Origin: Burkholderiaceae bacterium
Lineage (GTDB): Bacteria; Pseudomonadota; Gammaproteobacteria; Burkholderiales; Burkholderiaceae_C
Direction of reading: 5' to 3'
Length of the DNA stretch: 15,227 nt
Assembly: GCA_025458585.1 (NCBI GenBank)
Contig: JALOSD010000021.1
Coordinates: forward strand, 1-15,227
A program made the translations under genes and the position numbers. The notes under the pieces were generated by a model that saw only the letters and a list, made by a program, of their open reading frames with translations, was not told the DNA's origin and did not search any database. Of the stretch, positions 1-6,384 are shown piece by piece. Position 1 is the first letter of the stretch. Every line of letters starts with the position of its first letter.

Positions 1-53
1 TGAACTACGGCGAGCGGGTGCGGGTCGCCCCGGACGGCCCGCCGCGGTGGCGG

Positions 54-154
54 GGTGACGAGCCTTGCCCTCGGCACTGGTCGCAACGGTTAGGGCTGCT
101 TGGTTCCCCACCTGACCCGGTTGGCCGCGCTTCCATGCGAGGAGGCCCGTCACC
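54..154 (-). ncRNA. ffs: 4.5S signal recognition particle RNA (small bacterial type)
   Basis: This is the RNA scaffold of the signal recognition particle, which binds Ffh and targets nascent membrane proteins to FtsY. Seen: read on the minus strand, positions 118-93 carry the family core GGTCAGGT followed by a GG-GGAA-CC tetraloop hairpin and AAGCAGCC, matching the E. coli core except for compensatory changes in the closing pairs. The ends pair: 154-144 against 64-54 form an 11-base-pair terminal stem with one mismatch, giving a hairpin of about 101 nt, close to the usual length of the Alu-less bacterial form. A GC-rich inverted repeat (38-43 with 49-54) at the 3' end could help termination but has no T-run after it. 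The ends are set from the stem, so they may be off by a few bases. Confidence 0.9.
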
Positions 155-158
155 GACG

Positions 159-164
159 ATTGTA
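159..164 (-). promoter_or_regulatory. candidate -10 element for the SRP RNA
   Basis: TACAAT on the minus strand, ending 5 bases before the terminal stem of the SRP RNA. With normal spacing this places the transcript start at about 152-154, which agrees with the structure-derived 5' end. The discriminator (CGTCGG) is GC-rich, as is typical of stable-RNA promoters. I see no convincing -35 hexamer. Confidence 0.5.
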
Positions 165-199
165 GGCGACCGGGTCGGCGCGCCCGGCCGGGGCGTCGG

Positions 200-1315
200 T
201 CAGCGCAGCTGCAGCTCGCCGGCACCGAAGACGAGGCCGAGCGGCTCGACGACGACCTGCTTGGGCCCGGCCTCGACGCGGCCGGCGATCCACGCGTCGA
301 CCCCCTGCGAGCGCGCGACGTCGACGCAGCGCTGCGCATCGGCCGCGGCCACGTACAGCGCGAAGCCGGCGCCCATGTTGAACGTGCCGTAGGCCTCGCG
401 GTCGTCGAGGCGGGCGTGCTCCTGCACGAAGCGCAGCACCGGCGGCACTGGCGGCAGCGTGTGCACGCGGTACGTGAAGTCGGCCGGGTGGCGCATGAGC
501 TTGCGCCAGCCGTGGCCGGTGACGTTGGCGGCGTAGTGCGGCACGACGCCGGCGCGGGCGAGCGCCTCGGTCACGGGCACGTACAGCGGCGTCGGCACGA
601 GCAGCGCCTCGCCGAAGTTCTGCGTCGAGTCGACCGGGGTCAGGTAGCCCTGCGGCAGCCGCTCGGCGAGCTTGCGCGCCAGGCTCAGCCCGTTGGCGTG
701 GATGCCGCTGGCGGCCAGCAGCACGATCGCGTCGCCGCCGGCGAGCCGCTCGCCGACGCTCAGGCGCGTCTTCGGGTTCACGATGCCGGTGCACGACGCC
801 GCGAGGTCGATGCGCCCGCTCTCGACGATGCCGGCGAGCGCCGGCGTCTCGCCGCCGCCCCAGGCCACGCCGCAGCGGTCGCACGCGCGCTTCCAGCCGT
901 CGACGAGCGCCTTCGCGCGCTGTGCGTCGCCGAACCAGTCGCTGCCGCCGGCGGCCCAGTAGGCCTGCACGACGAGCGGCGTCGCGCCGACGGTGATCAG
1001 GTCGTTGACCGCCATCGCGATCGTGTCCTGCGCGATCGCGTCGTAGTAGCTGCGCCCGGTCAGCTTCGCCATCTCGTCGGCCACCAGCGCCTTGCTGCCC
1101 AGGCACTCGACGATGCTCGCGAGCAGGAACGGCCCGACGTCGACGACGTAGGCCGACTCGCCGCGCGACGCGGTGACCTCCCCCGCGCCGTGCGCCGCCA
1201 GGTTGGCGGCGGTGGCCGCCGCGGCGCGCTGCGCCGCGACCTTCAGCGGATCGATCAGGTCGTAGTCGACCCCCGCCTGGTGGTAGGTGAGCGGGGCGTC
1301 GGGTCGGTCGTCCAT
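200..1315 (-). CDS. PurM-like protein (AIR synthase / phosphoribosylformylglycinamidine cyclo-ligase family), divergent
   Basis: A 371-residue protein of the PurM fold. Canonical PurM converts FGAM plus ATP to aminoimidazole ribonucleotide in purine synthesis. Seen: N-terminal LTYHQAGVDYD (9-19), MAVNDLITVGATPL (101-114), GGGET (153-157), SGIHANGLSL (203-212), VTGHG (265-269) and FNMGAGF (312-318), all in the order found in PurM. Departures are clear: the phosphate-loop DGVGTK is ECLGSK (70-75), the segment after GGET lacks AEMPGMY, and TGGG is TGHG. It may therefore be a paralogue with an altered substrate rather than the housekeeping enzyme. The start at 1315 is preferred over an ATG at 1324 because the latter overlaps the -10 hexamer. 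It is divergent from dnaX, with 64 bases between the start codons. Family assignment is firm; activity is uncertain. Confidence 0.85.
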   Translation of the reverse strand: MDDRPDAPLTYHQAGVDYDLIDPLKVAAQRAAAATAANLAAHGAGEVTASRGESAYVVDVGPFLLASIVECLGSKALVADEMAKLTGRSYYDAIAQDTIAMAVNDLITVGATPLVVQAYWAAGGSDWFGDAQRAKALVDGWKRACDRCGVAWGGGETPALAGIVESGRIDLAASCTGIVNPKTRLSVGERLAGGDAIVLLAASGIHANGLSLARKLAERLPQGYLTPVDSTQNFGEALLVPTPLYVPVTEALARAGVVPHYAANVTGHGWRKLMRHPADFTYRVHTLPPVPPVLRFVQEHARLDDREAYGTFNMGAGFALYVAAADAQRCVDVARSQGVDAWIAGRVEAGPKQVVVEPLGLVFGAGELQLR

Positions 1316-1322
1316 GCGGTGC

Positions 1323-1328
1323 ATTATC
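1323..1328 (-). promoter_or_regulatory. candidate -10 element for the purM-like gene
   Basis: GATAAT on the minus strand, in otherwise nearly pure G+C surroundings, with 7 bases to the ATG at 1315. The predicted transcript start (about 1316) nearly coincides with the start codon, so the mRNA would be leaderless. No clear -35 hexamer and no Shine-Dalgarno sequence are visible. Confidence 0.5.
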
Positions 1329-1366
1329 GGCGCCGGGGCCGGCCCGGCCGGGCGGGACCCGACCCG

Positions 1367-1372
1367 TAGAAT
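1367..1372 (+). promoter_or_regulatory. candidate -10 element for dnaX
   Basis: TAGAAT, with 7 bases to the dnaX ATG at 1380. The predicted transcript start (about 1379) is at or next to the start codon, giving a leaderless dnaX-ybaB-recR transcript. No Shine-Dalgarno sequence could fit on such an RNA, and none is seen. The 64-base divergent region also holds the palindrome CCCGGCCGGG at 1343-1352. Confidence 0.5.
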
Positions 1373-1379
1373 CGACCGA

Positions 1380-3161
1380 ATGTCGTACGTCGTGCTCGCG
1401 CGCAAGTACCGGCCGCGCTCGTTCGAGCAGATGGTCGGACAGGACGCGGTGGTGCGCGCGCTGACGCACGCGCTCGAGCAGCAGCGGCTGCACCACGCGT
1501 ACCTGTTCACCGGCACGCGCGGCATCGGCAAGACCACCGTCTCGCGCATCCTCGCCAAGAGCCTGAACTGCACCGGCGCCGACGGCCGCGGCGGCATCAC
1601 GGCGCACCCCTGCGGCGTGTGCCAGGCGTGCACCGAGATCGACGCCGACCGCTACATGGACTACGTCGAGCTCGACGCGGCGAGCAACCGCGGCATCGAC
1701 GAGATCCGCGACCTGCTCGAGCGCGCCGCCTACAAGCCGAGCGTCGGCCGCTTCAAGGTCTTCATGATCGACGAGGCGCACCAGCTCACGAAGGAGTCGT
1801 TCAACGCGCTGCTGAAGACGCTCGAGGAGCCGCCCGAGTACCTCAAGTTCGTGCTCGCGACGACCGACCCCGAGAAGATGCTGCCCACCGTGCTGTCGCG
1901 CTGCCTGCAGTTCAACCTGCGCCCGATCGCGCCCGAGGTCGTGCACGAGCACCTGGGGCAGGTGCTCGCCGCCGAGGGCGTCGCGGCGCAGCCCGGCGCG
2001 CTGCGCCTGCTCGCGCGCGCCGCTCGCGGCTCGATGCGCGACGCGCTGTCGCTCGCCGACCAGGCGATCGCCTACGGCGGCGGCACGCTCGCCGAGGAGG
2101 GCGTGCGCGCGATGCTCGGCGCGGTCGACCGCGGTCACGCCGCACGCCTGGTCGACGCGCTCGCTCGGCGCGACGGCCCGGCGCTGCTGGCCGCGATCGA
2201 CCGCCTGCGCGAGGCCGGCCACTCGGCCGCCGGCACGCTCGAGGAGGTTGCCTCGCTGCTGCAGCAGATGGCGGTCGTGCAGGCGGTGCCCGATGCGCTC
2301 GACGACACCGACCCCGACGCCGCCGGCGTGCGCGACCTCGCCGCGCGGCTGGCGCCCGACGAGACGCAACTGCTCTACAGCATCGTGATCCACGGCCGCG
2401 CCGAGCTGAGCCTCGCGCCCGACGAGTACGCCGGGCTGACGATGACGCTGCTGCGCCTGCTCGCGTTCCCGCCGGCCGACGGCGCACCGCGAGAGGCCGC
2501 GCCGCCCGTCGCGGCCGCGTCGCCGCGCGCCGCCGCGGTGCCGCTGCGCGCGTCGCCGCCGGCGTCGCGCGCGCTGCCGGCAGCGACGCCCGCCGCGGCG
2601 GCTGACGGGTTGCCGCCTTGGGACGAGACGTGGAGCGAGCCGTCGAACGGTCAGGCCGTTCGAGCCGAGCCCCCGGACGCGACCTCGTCGCCGCCGCCGC
2701 AGGCACGCCCGCCGGCGCCTGCGGCGCGCGCCGCGACGGCTCCTCACGCCACGCTCACGCCGACGTCGCTCGGCGCGCGCTGGGCCGACGTTGCCGCCGC
2801 GCTCGACGCGAAGCAGGCCGTCGGCGCGCTCGCGCGCGAGCTCGCGATGCAGGCCGAGCTCGTGGCCGTCGACGACGGGGTGCCGCCCGTGTGGCGCCTG
2901 CGCGTCGAGCGCGAGTCGCTGCGCGCCGCGCCGCCGCGCGAACGGCTGCAGGCCGCGCTCGGCGAGCTGCTCGGGCAGACCGTGCGGCTCGAGGTCGAGG
3001 CCGGCGTCGCCGCCGACTCGCCGGCGCTGCGCGAGGCTGCCGAGCGCGCGCGCCGTCAGGCCGAGGCCGAGCGCATCATCCACGACGACCCGCTGGTCAA
3101 GCAGATGCTCGCGCAGTTCGCGACCGCGCGCATCGTGCCGGGGTCGATCAAGCCGCACTGA
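1380..3161 (+). CDS. dnaX: DNA polymerase III subunit gamma/tau (clamp loader ATPase)
   Basis: A 593-residue AAA+ subunit of the clamp loader that places the beta sliding clamp on DNA and, in the tau form, ties the polymerase cores to the helicase. Seen: typical N-terminus SYVVLARKYRPRSF; Walker A GTRGIGKT at 45-52; zinc-binding cysteines 64, 78, 81 and 84; Walker B VFMIDEAH at 127-134; LSRC with the arginine finger R174; sensor-2 region GSMRDALSLADQ further on. An Ala/Pro-rich linker (roughly 360-460) leads to a conserved C-terminal domain. Length suits a tau-type product. There is no A-AAA-AAG slippery heptamer, and no run of more than two A residues, so an E. coli-like frameshift to gamma is not evident. 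It heads an operon with ybaB and recR. An upstream extension of the frame is rejected because the protein begins as the family does at 1380. Confidence 0.97.
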   Translation: MSYVVLARKYRPRSFEQMVGQDAVVRALTHALEQQRLHHAYLFTGTRGIGKTTVSRILAKSLNCTGADGRGGITAHPCGVCQACTEIDADRYMDYVELDAASNRGIDEIRDLLERAAYKPSVGRFKVFMIDEAHQLTKESFNALLKTLEEPPEYLKFVLATTDPEKMLPTVLSRCLQFNLRPIAPEVVHEHLGQVLAAEGVAAQPGALRLLARAARGSMRDALSLADQAIAYGGGTLAEEGVRAMLGAVDRGHAARLVDALARRDGPALLAAIDRLREAGHSAAGTLEEVASLLQQMAVVQAVPDALDDTDPDAAGVRDLAARLAPDETQLLYSIVIHGRAELSLAPDEYAGLTMTLLRLLAFPPADGAPREAAPPVAAASPRAAAVPLRASPPASRALPAATPAAAADGLPPWDETWSEPSNGQAVRAEPPDATSSPPPQARPPAPAARAATAPHATLTPTSLGARWADVAAALDAKQAVGALARELAMQAELVAVDDGVPPVWRLRVERESLRAAPPRERLQAALGELLGQTVRLEVEAGVAADSPALREAAERARRQAEAERIIHDDPLVKQMLAQFATARIVPGSIKPH

Positions 3162-3178
3162 CCCCGCCTCTCGAACCG

Positions 3179-3183
3179 AAGGA
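3179..3183 (+). promoter_or_regulatory. Shine-Dalgarno sequence of ybaB
   Basis: AAGGA with 7 bases to the ATG at 3191. It favours 3191 over the adjacent ATG at 3194 and contrasts with the absence of such a site at dnaX. Confidence 0.6.
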
Positions 3184-3190
3184 ACGCACC

Positions 3191-3517
3191 ATGATGAAGA
3201 ACCAGCTGGCCGGCCTGATGAAGCAGGCGCAGGCGATGCAGGACAACCTGCGCCGCGCGCAGGAGGAGCTCGCCTCGATCGAGGTCGAGGGCCAGTCGGG
3301 CGCCGGCCTCGTGAAGGTCGTGATGACGTGCAAGCACGACGTCAAGCGCGTCGCGATCGACCCCAGCTTGCTCGCAGAGGACAAGGACATGCTCGAGGAC
3401 CTCGTCGCGGCCGCGTTCAACGACGGCGTGCGCCGCGCCGAGGAGGTCACGCAGGAGAAGATGGGCAAGCTGACCGCAGGGCTGCCGCTGCCGCCCGGCA
3501 TGAAGATGCCGTTCTGA
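3191..3517 (+). CDS. ybaB: YbaB/EbfC family nucleoid-associated DNA-binding protein
   Basis: A 108-residue protein of the YbaB/EbfC family, small dimeric DNA-binding proteins that coat the nucleoid. Seen: N-terminal MKNQLAGLMKQAQAMQDNL, an amphipathic helix typical of the family; the central VEGQSGAGLVKVVMTCKHDVKRVAIDP-like strand region (residues about 33-60, written here from the translation in part); a second helix with LEDLVAAAFNDGVRRAEE; and the C-terminal GLPLPPGMKMPF that is a hallmark of the proteobacterial members. Length is as usual. It lies 29 bases after dnaX and is followed by recR, the dnaX-ybaB-recR order conserved across many bacteria, which suggests a link to replication or recombination, though the precise role of the family is not settled. 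Confidence 0.96.
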   Translation: MMKNQLAGLMKQAQAMQDNLRRAQEELASIEVEGQSGAGLVKVVMTCKHDVKRVAIDPSLLAEDKDMLEDLVAAAFNDGVRRAEEVTQEKMGKLTAGLPLPPGMKMPF

Positions 3518-3536
3518 GCCGGCGCCGCCCGAGGCC

Positions 3537-4124
3537 TTGGCCGAGCTCCATCTCACGGCGCTGATCGAGGCGCTGCGCCGCCTGCCCGGCGTCGGCGTGA
3601 AGTCGGCGCAGCGCATGGCGTTCCATCTGCTGCAGCACGACCGCGACGGCGCGCTGCGGCTCGCGCAGGCGCTGCACGATGCGGTGCAGCGTGTCGGCCA
3701 CTGTGCGCGCTGCTACACGTTCAGCGAAGCGCCGGTGTGCGCGACCTGCCTCGACCCGCGGCGCGACGCGCGGCTGCTTGCCGTCGTCGAGACGCCCGCC
3801 GACCAGGCCGCGCTCGAGCGCACCGGCAGCTACCACGGGCTGTACTTCGTGCTGCTCGGGCGCCTGAGCCCGCTCGACGGCGTCGGCGCACGCGACATCG
3901 GCGTGACCGAGTTGCTGCAGCGCGTCGACGAGGGCGGCGTCGAGGAGGTGATCCTCGCCACCAGCTTCACCGCCGAGGGCGAGGCCACCGCCCACCTGCT
4001 CGGGCAGGCGCTGCGCGAACGCGGGCTCAAGGTCACGCGGCTCGCGCGTGGCGTGCCGGCGGGCAGCGAGCTCGAGTACGTCGACCTGTCGACGATCGCG
4101 CATGCGCTGGTCGAGCGCAGGTAG
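3537..4124 (+). CDS. recR: recombination mediator RecR
   Basis: A 195-residue RecR protein, which with RecO (and RecF) loads RecA onto SSB-coated gapped DNA. Seen: helix-hairpin-helix LRRLPGVGVKSAQRMAFHLL (14-33); a four-cysteine zinc finger with C56, C59, C68 and C71; then the Toprim domain from about residue 80 with VVETPAD, the LSPLDGVG segment and the acidic stretch EVILATSFTAEGEATA; then the C-terminal RLARGVPAGSELEYVD. All are in family order and the length is normal. The start is a TTG: it is the only start codon in frame between the preceding in-frame stop (3501-3503) and the conserved helix-hairpin-helix, and it begins 19 bases after ybaB. A GAGG lies at 3531-3534, only two bases away, so initiation is probably weak or coupled to ybaB translation. 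Confidence 0.96.
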   Translation: MAELHLTALIEALRRLPGVGVKSAQRMAFHLLQHDRDGALRLAQALHDAVQRVGHCARCYTFSEAPVCATCLDPRRDARLLAVVETPADQAALERTGSYHGLYFVLLGRLSPLDGVGARDIGVTELLQRVDEGGVEEVILATSFTAEGEATAHLLGQALRERGLKVTRLARGVPAGSELEYVDLSTIAHALVERR

Positions 4125-4162
4125 AGGGGCCACCCCCGAAGCGCCTTCGGCGCTTGCCCCTC
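4124..4162 (+). repeat. nested inverted repeat just after recR (intergenic repeat / possible terminator)
   Basis: The outer arms GAGGGGC (4124-4130) and GCCCCTC (4156-4162) are perfect complements. Within them, AAGCGCC-TTC-GGCGCTT (4139-4155) forms a 7-base-pair hairpin. It begins at the recR stop codon and could end the dnaX-ybaB-recR transcript, although no T-run follows. The motif (GAAGCGCCTTCGGCGCTTG next to a GGGG-tract) resembles an intergenic repeat I recall from Burkholderiales genomes; that recollection is not checked here. Confidence 0.6.
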
Positions 4163-4187
4163 CAGGGCACCGAGCCCCAACACGCAA

Positions 4188-4239
4188 GGTCCGGTGGACC
4201 GTTCGTGTCGGGCGGAGGGGCCGGGCCGCAAGGCCCGGC
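4188..4239 (+). repeat. second part of the intergenic repeat: two further hairpins
   Basis: GGTCC-GGT-GGACC at 4188-4200 and GCCGGGCC-GCAA-GGCCCGGC at 4220-4239 are perfect inverted repeats, the latter an 8-base-pair stem with a GNRA-type tetraloop. With the nested repeat at 4124-4162 they form a compact string of hairpins in the 236-base gap between recR and the cupin gene. No protein-coding signal is seen in this gap. I read the whole as a mosaic repetitive intergenic element. Confidence 0.5.
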
Positions 4240-4349
4240 GCGGCGCAGCCAGATCCGTGGCGGCCGCTTGGACGCCCCCGGGCGGCGCACATGCCCGCTC
4301 GGTCGCGGGTGCGTATCGCCTGGGGCCTCGATGACGACCATGCACGAAC

Positions 4350-4353
4350 GGAG
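4350..4353 (+). promoter_or_regulatory. Shine-Dalgarno sequence of the cupin gene
   Basis: GGAG with 7 bases to the ATG at 4361. It decides between 4361 and the upstream in-frame ATGs at 4331 and 4340, which have no such site. Confidence 0.55.
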
Positions 4354-4360
4354 TGATGCC

Positions 4361-4726
4361 ATGCCGTCGACGCTGATCAAGCTGCAGGCCTCGATGACGG
4401 GCGAGCCCGAGGTCGACCATCCCAAGCCCGAGCGGCTGCTGCGCGGCAACCCGAGGCGCGAGACGTGGAACCTCGTCGACGAGGCGGTCGGCGGGCGCGT
4501 CTATGCGGGCGTGTGGCGCTGCGAGCCCGGGCACTGGCGCATCGAGATGGGCGCCGGCGAGCGCGAGCTGTTCACGGTGCTCGCGGGGCGCTGCCGCGTG
4601 CACGCCGACGACGGCGGCTGCGAGGAAGCCGGGCCGGGCGAGGCGATCTGGATCCCGGCCGGCTTCCGCGGCTCGTTCGAGGTGCTCGAGCCGCTGACGA
4701 AGACCTACGCCATCGTCGCCGACTGA
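4361..4726 (+). CDS. small cupin-domain protein (cupin_3 / DUF861-like)
   Basis: A 121-residue single-domain beta-barrel (cupin) protein with no signal peptide, so probably cytoplasmic. Seen: a core VWRCEPGHWRIEMGAGEREL (51-70) followed by FTVLAGRCRVHADDGG, then GPGEAIWIPAGFRGSFEVLE (91-110) and a final strand TKTYAIV. The GPGEAIWIPAGFRGSWEV-type motif is typical of the cupin_3 group related to ureidoglycolate and ethanolamine-utilisation cupins. The usual metal-binding histidine pair of motif 1 is missing (ERELF instead of a histidine-rich HxH), as in many members of this group, so I do not assign an enzyme activity. It stands alone between the hairpin repeat and the convergent mltD and has its own Shine-Dalgarno site. 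Function is unknown. Confidence 0.88.
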   Translation: MPSTLIKLQASMTGEPEVDHPKPERLLRGNPRRETWNLVDEAVGGRVYAGVWRCEPGHWRIEMGAGERELFTVLAGRCRVHADDGGCEEAGPGEAIWIPAGFRGSFEVLEPLTKTYAIVAD

Positions 4727-4728
4727 AC

Positions 4729-4748
4729 GCGGCGCGGCGCGGCGCGGC
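4729..4748. repeat. short tandem repeat (GCGGC)x4 between convergent genes
   Basis: Four perfect copies of GCGGC fill most of the 29-base space between the cupin stop codon and the mltD stop codon, followed by the palindrome CGGGCCCG (4748-4755). No T-run terminator is visible for either gene. The repeat could vary in copy number, but it lies outside both reading frames. Confidence 0.6.
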
Positions 4749-4755
4749 GGGCCCG

Positions 4756-6384
4756 TCAGCGGCCGGTTGTCGGCGTCGGCGCCTTCGCGGTGGGTTTGGC
4801 GCTCGGCTTGACGGCAGCAGTGCTGCTGCCCCCGCCGGTGGCGGGGCGCTTGGCCTGCTTCGTCGTCGACGTCGCCGCCGGGCGCGCCGCCTGCGTCGTC
4901 GACTTGGCGGCCGGCCGCGTGGCCTGTTTCCTCGACGCTGCGCGCTGCGGCACGTAGACCACGACCTGCGTGCCGGGCCTGAAGCGCGCGCCCGTCGACA
5001 CGTCGTTCCAGCGCGCGACGTTGCTCGCCGTCGTGCGATAGCGCTTGGCCACCGCCGCGACGCTGTCGCCCTTCGGGCCGACCTTGAACGCGACGCGGCG
5101 CAGCGCGGGTCCCTCGGGCACGAGCCGGATCGTGCCGTTGTCGGCCACATGCGACGGCACGTCGGCCATGCGCTCGTCGTGGCGCGGCACGAGCAGCGTC
5201 GAGCCGGCCTTGACGAGCATGCGCGGCGGGATGCGGTTGACTTCGCGCAACTGCGCCTCGCTCATGCCGACGAGCTTCGCCGCCTCGGCGGGCGCCATCT
5301 GCCGCGGCGCCGTCCAGGCCGTCCACGATGCGAGGCGGCCGTCATGCGCCTGCAGGTTGCGCACGAAAGCGTTCGCGTTGTCGTAGGGCAGCAGCACCTG
5401 CGGCGTGCCGGCGGCGAGAATCACCGGCTTGTTGAGCTGCGGGTTGAGCTGCGCGAAGTGCTCGGCCGACATGCCGGCGAGCTGCGTGACGAGCTCGACG
5501 TCGATGTCGCGCTCGATCGGCACGACGAGGAAGTACGGGTGGTTCTCGATCACCGGCAGCGCCAGCCCGAACGCGTCCGGGGTGGCGACGATGTTCTTCA
5601 CCGCCTGCAGCTTCGGCACGTACTGCCGCGTCTCGGCGGGCATGCGCAGGCTCTGGTAGTCGGTCGGCTTGCCGGCAGCCTTGTTGCGGCGGATCGCGCG
5701 CTGCACGTTGCCCTCGCCCCAGTTGTACGCGGCGAGCGCGAGGTGCCAGTCGCCGAACATGTTGAACAGCCGCGTCAGGTAGTCGAGCGCGGCGCGCGTC
5801 GACGCGAGCACGTCGCGACGGTCGTCGCGGAACATGTTCTGCTGCAGTTCGAAGTGGCGGCCGGTGGCCGGCATGAACTGCCACATGCCCGAGGCCTTCG
5901 CGTGCGACAGCGCCTGCGGGTTGAATGCGCTCTCGATGAAGGGCAGCAGCGCGAGCTCCATCGGCAGTCCGCGGCGGTCGACCTCCTCGACGATGTAGAA
6001 GAGGTAGCGGCTGCCGCGGTCGGTCATGCGCTGCACGTAGTCGGGGCGGCTCGCGTACCAGCGTTCGCGATCGCGCACGAGGTCGCCGTCGAGGTCGGGC
6101 ATCGCGAAGCCGTTGCGCACGCGCTCCCACAGGTCGGTGCGCGCGCCGCGGGCGTCGAGGTCGACCGGGATCTCGGGACGGTCGGGGTCGACGACGGCCA
6201 CCGCCGGCGCCGCGGCGGCCTCGACCGGCTCGGGCCCCTCGACCACGGCCGGCGGCGGCTCGGGTGGCGCGATGGCGGGCGCGGCGGCCGGCACCTCGAC
6301 GGGCGGTGGCTCGACGCCCACGGTGGCGCAGCCCGTCACGAACACGGCGAGCAGGAGGGGCAGCAGCGGGCGCATCGTCGTCAT
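4756..6384 (-). CDS. mltD: membrane-bound lytic murein transglycosylase D (lipoprotein, SLT + LysM)
   Basis: A 542-residue outer-membrane lipoprotein that cleaves peptidoglycan between MurNAc and GlcNAc with formation of anhydro-MurNAc. Seen: signal peptide with lipobox VTGC (C19 lipidated); a Pro/Ala/Glu-rich linker (25-70); the SLT catalytic domain (about 120-270) with LPFIESAFNP, where E151 is the catalytic acid, then SGMWQFMPATGR and AYNWGEGNV; then one degenerate and two clearer LysM-like repeats (roughly 290-490), the last VAAVAKRYRTTASNVARWN; then a Lys/Ala/Thr/Pro-rich tail of about 55 residues with imperfect repeats of RPAAxSTT. The start ATG (6384-6382) overlaps the gloB stop as ATGA, which indicates translational coupling. 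The gloB-mltD pairing is conserved in E. coli. The open frame continues far upstream, but that part is a GC artefact. Confidence 0.95.
   Translation of the reverse strand: MTTMRPLLPLLLAVFVTGCATVGVEPPPVEVPAAAPAIAPPEPPPAVVEGPEPVEAAAAPAVAVVDPDRPEIPVDLDARGARTDLWERVRNGFAMPDLDGDLVRDRERWYASRPDYVQRMTDRGSRYLFYIVEEVDRRGLPMELALLPFIESAFNPQALSHAKASGMWQFMPATGRHFELQQNMFRDDRRDVLASTRAALDYLTRLFNMFGDWHLALAAYNWGEGNVQRAIRRNKAAGKPTDYQSLRMPAETRQYVPKLQAVKNIVATPDAFGLALPVIENHPYFLVVPIERDIDVELVTQLAGMSAEHFAQLNPQLNKPVILAAGTPQVLLPYDNANAFVRNLQAHDGRLASWTAWTAPRQMAPAEAAKLVGMSEAQLREVNRIPPRMLVKAGSTLLVPRHDERMADVPSHVADNGTIRLVPEGPALRRVAFKVGPKGDSVAAVAKRYRTTASNVARWNDVSTGARFRPGTQVVVYVPQRAASRKQATRPAAKSTTQAARPAATSTTKQAKRPATGGGSSTAAVKPSAKPTAKAPTPTTGR

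Noticed and set aside
1..53. Possible end of a further gene at the left edge
   Set aside because: Too short to judge; no recognisable protein or RNA signal on either strand.
183..1352. The same 10-base palindrome CCCGGCCGGG on both sides of the purM-like gene (183-192 and 1343-1352)
   Set aside because: A GC-only palindrome of this length is easily found by chance in such DNA, and the flanks do not match.
150..3158. A 1002-residue open frame on the minus strand opposite dnaX
   Set aside because: Its translation is Arg/Ala-rich without motifs; it runs through the SRP-side region and antisense to dnaX and purM. Long stop-free antisense frames are expected at this GC content.
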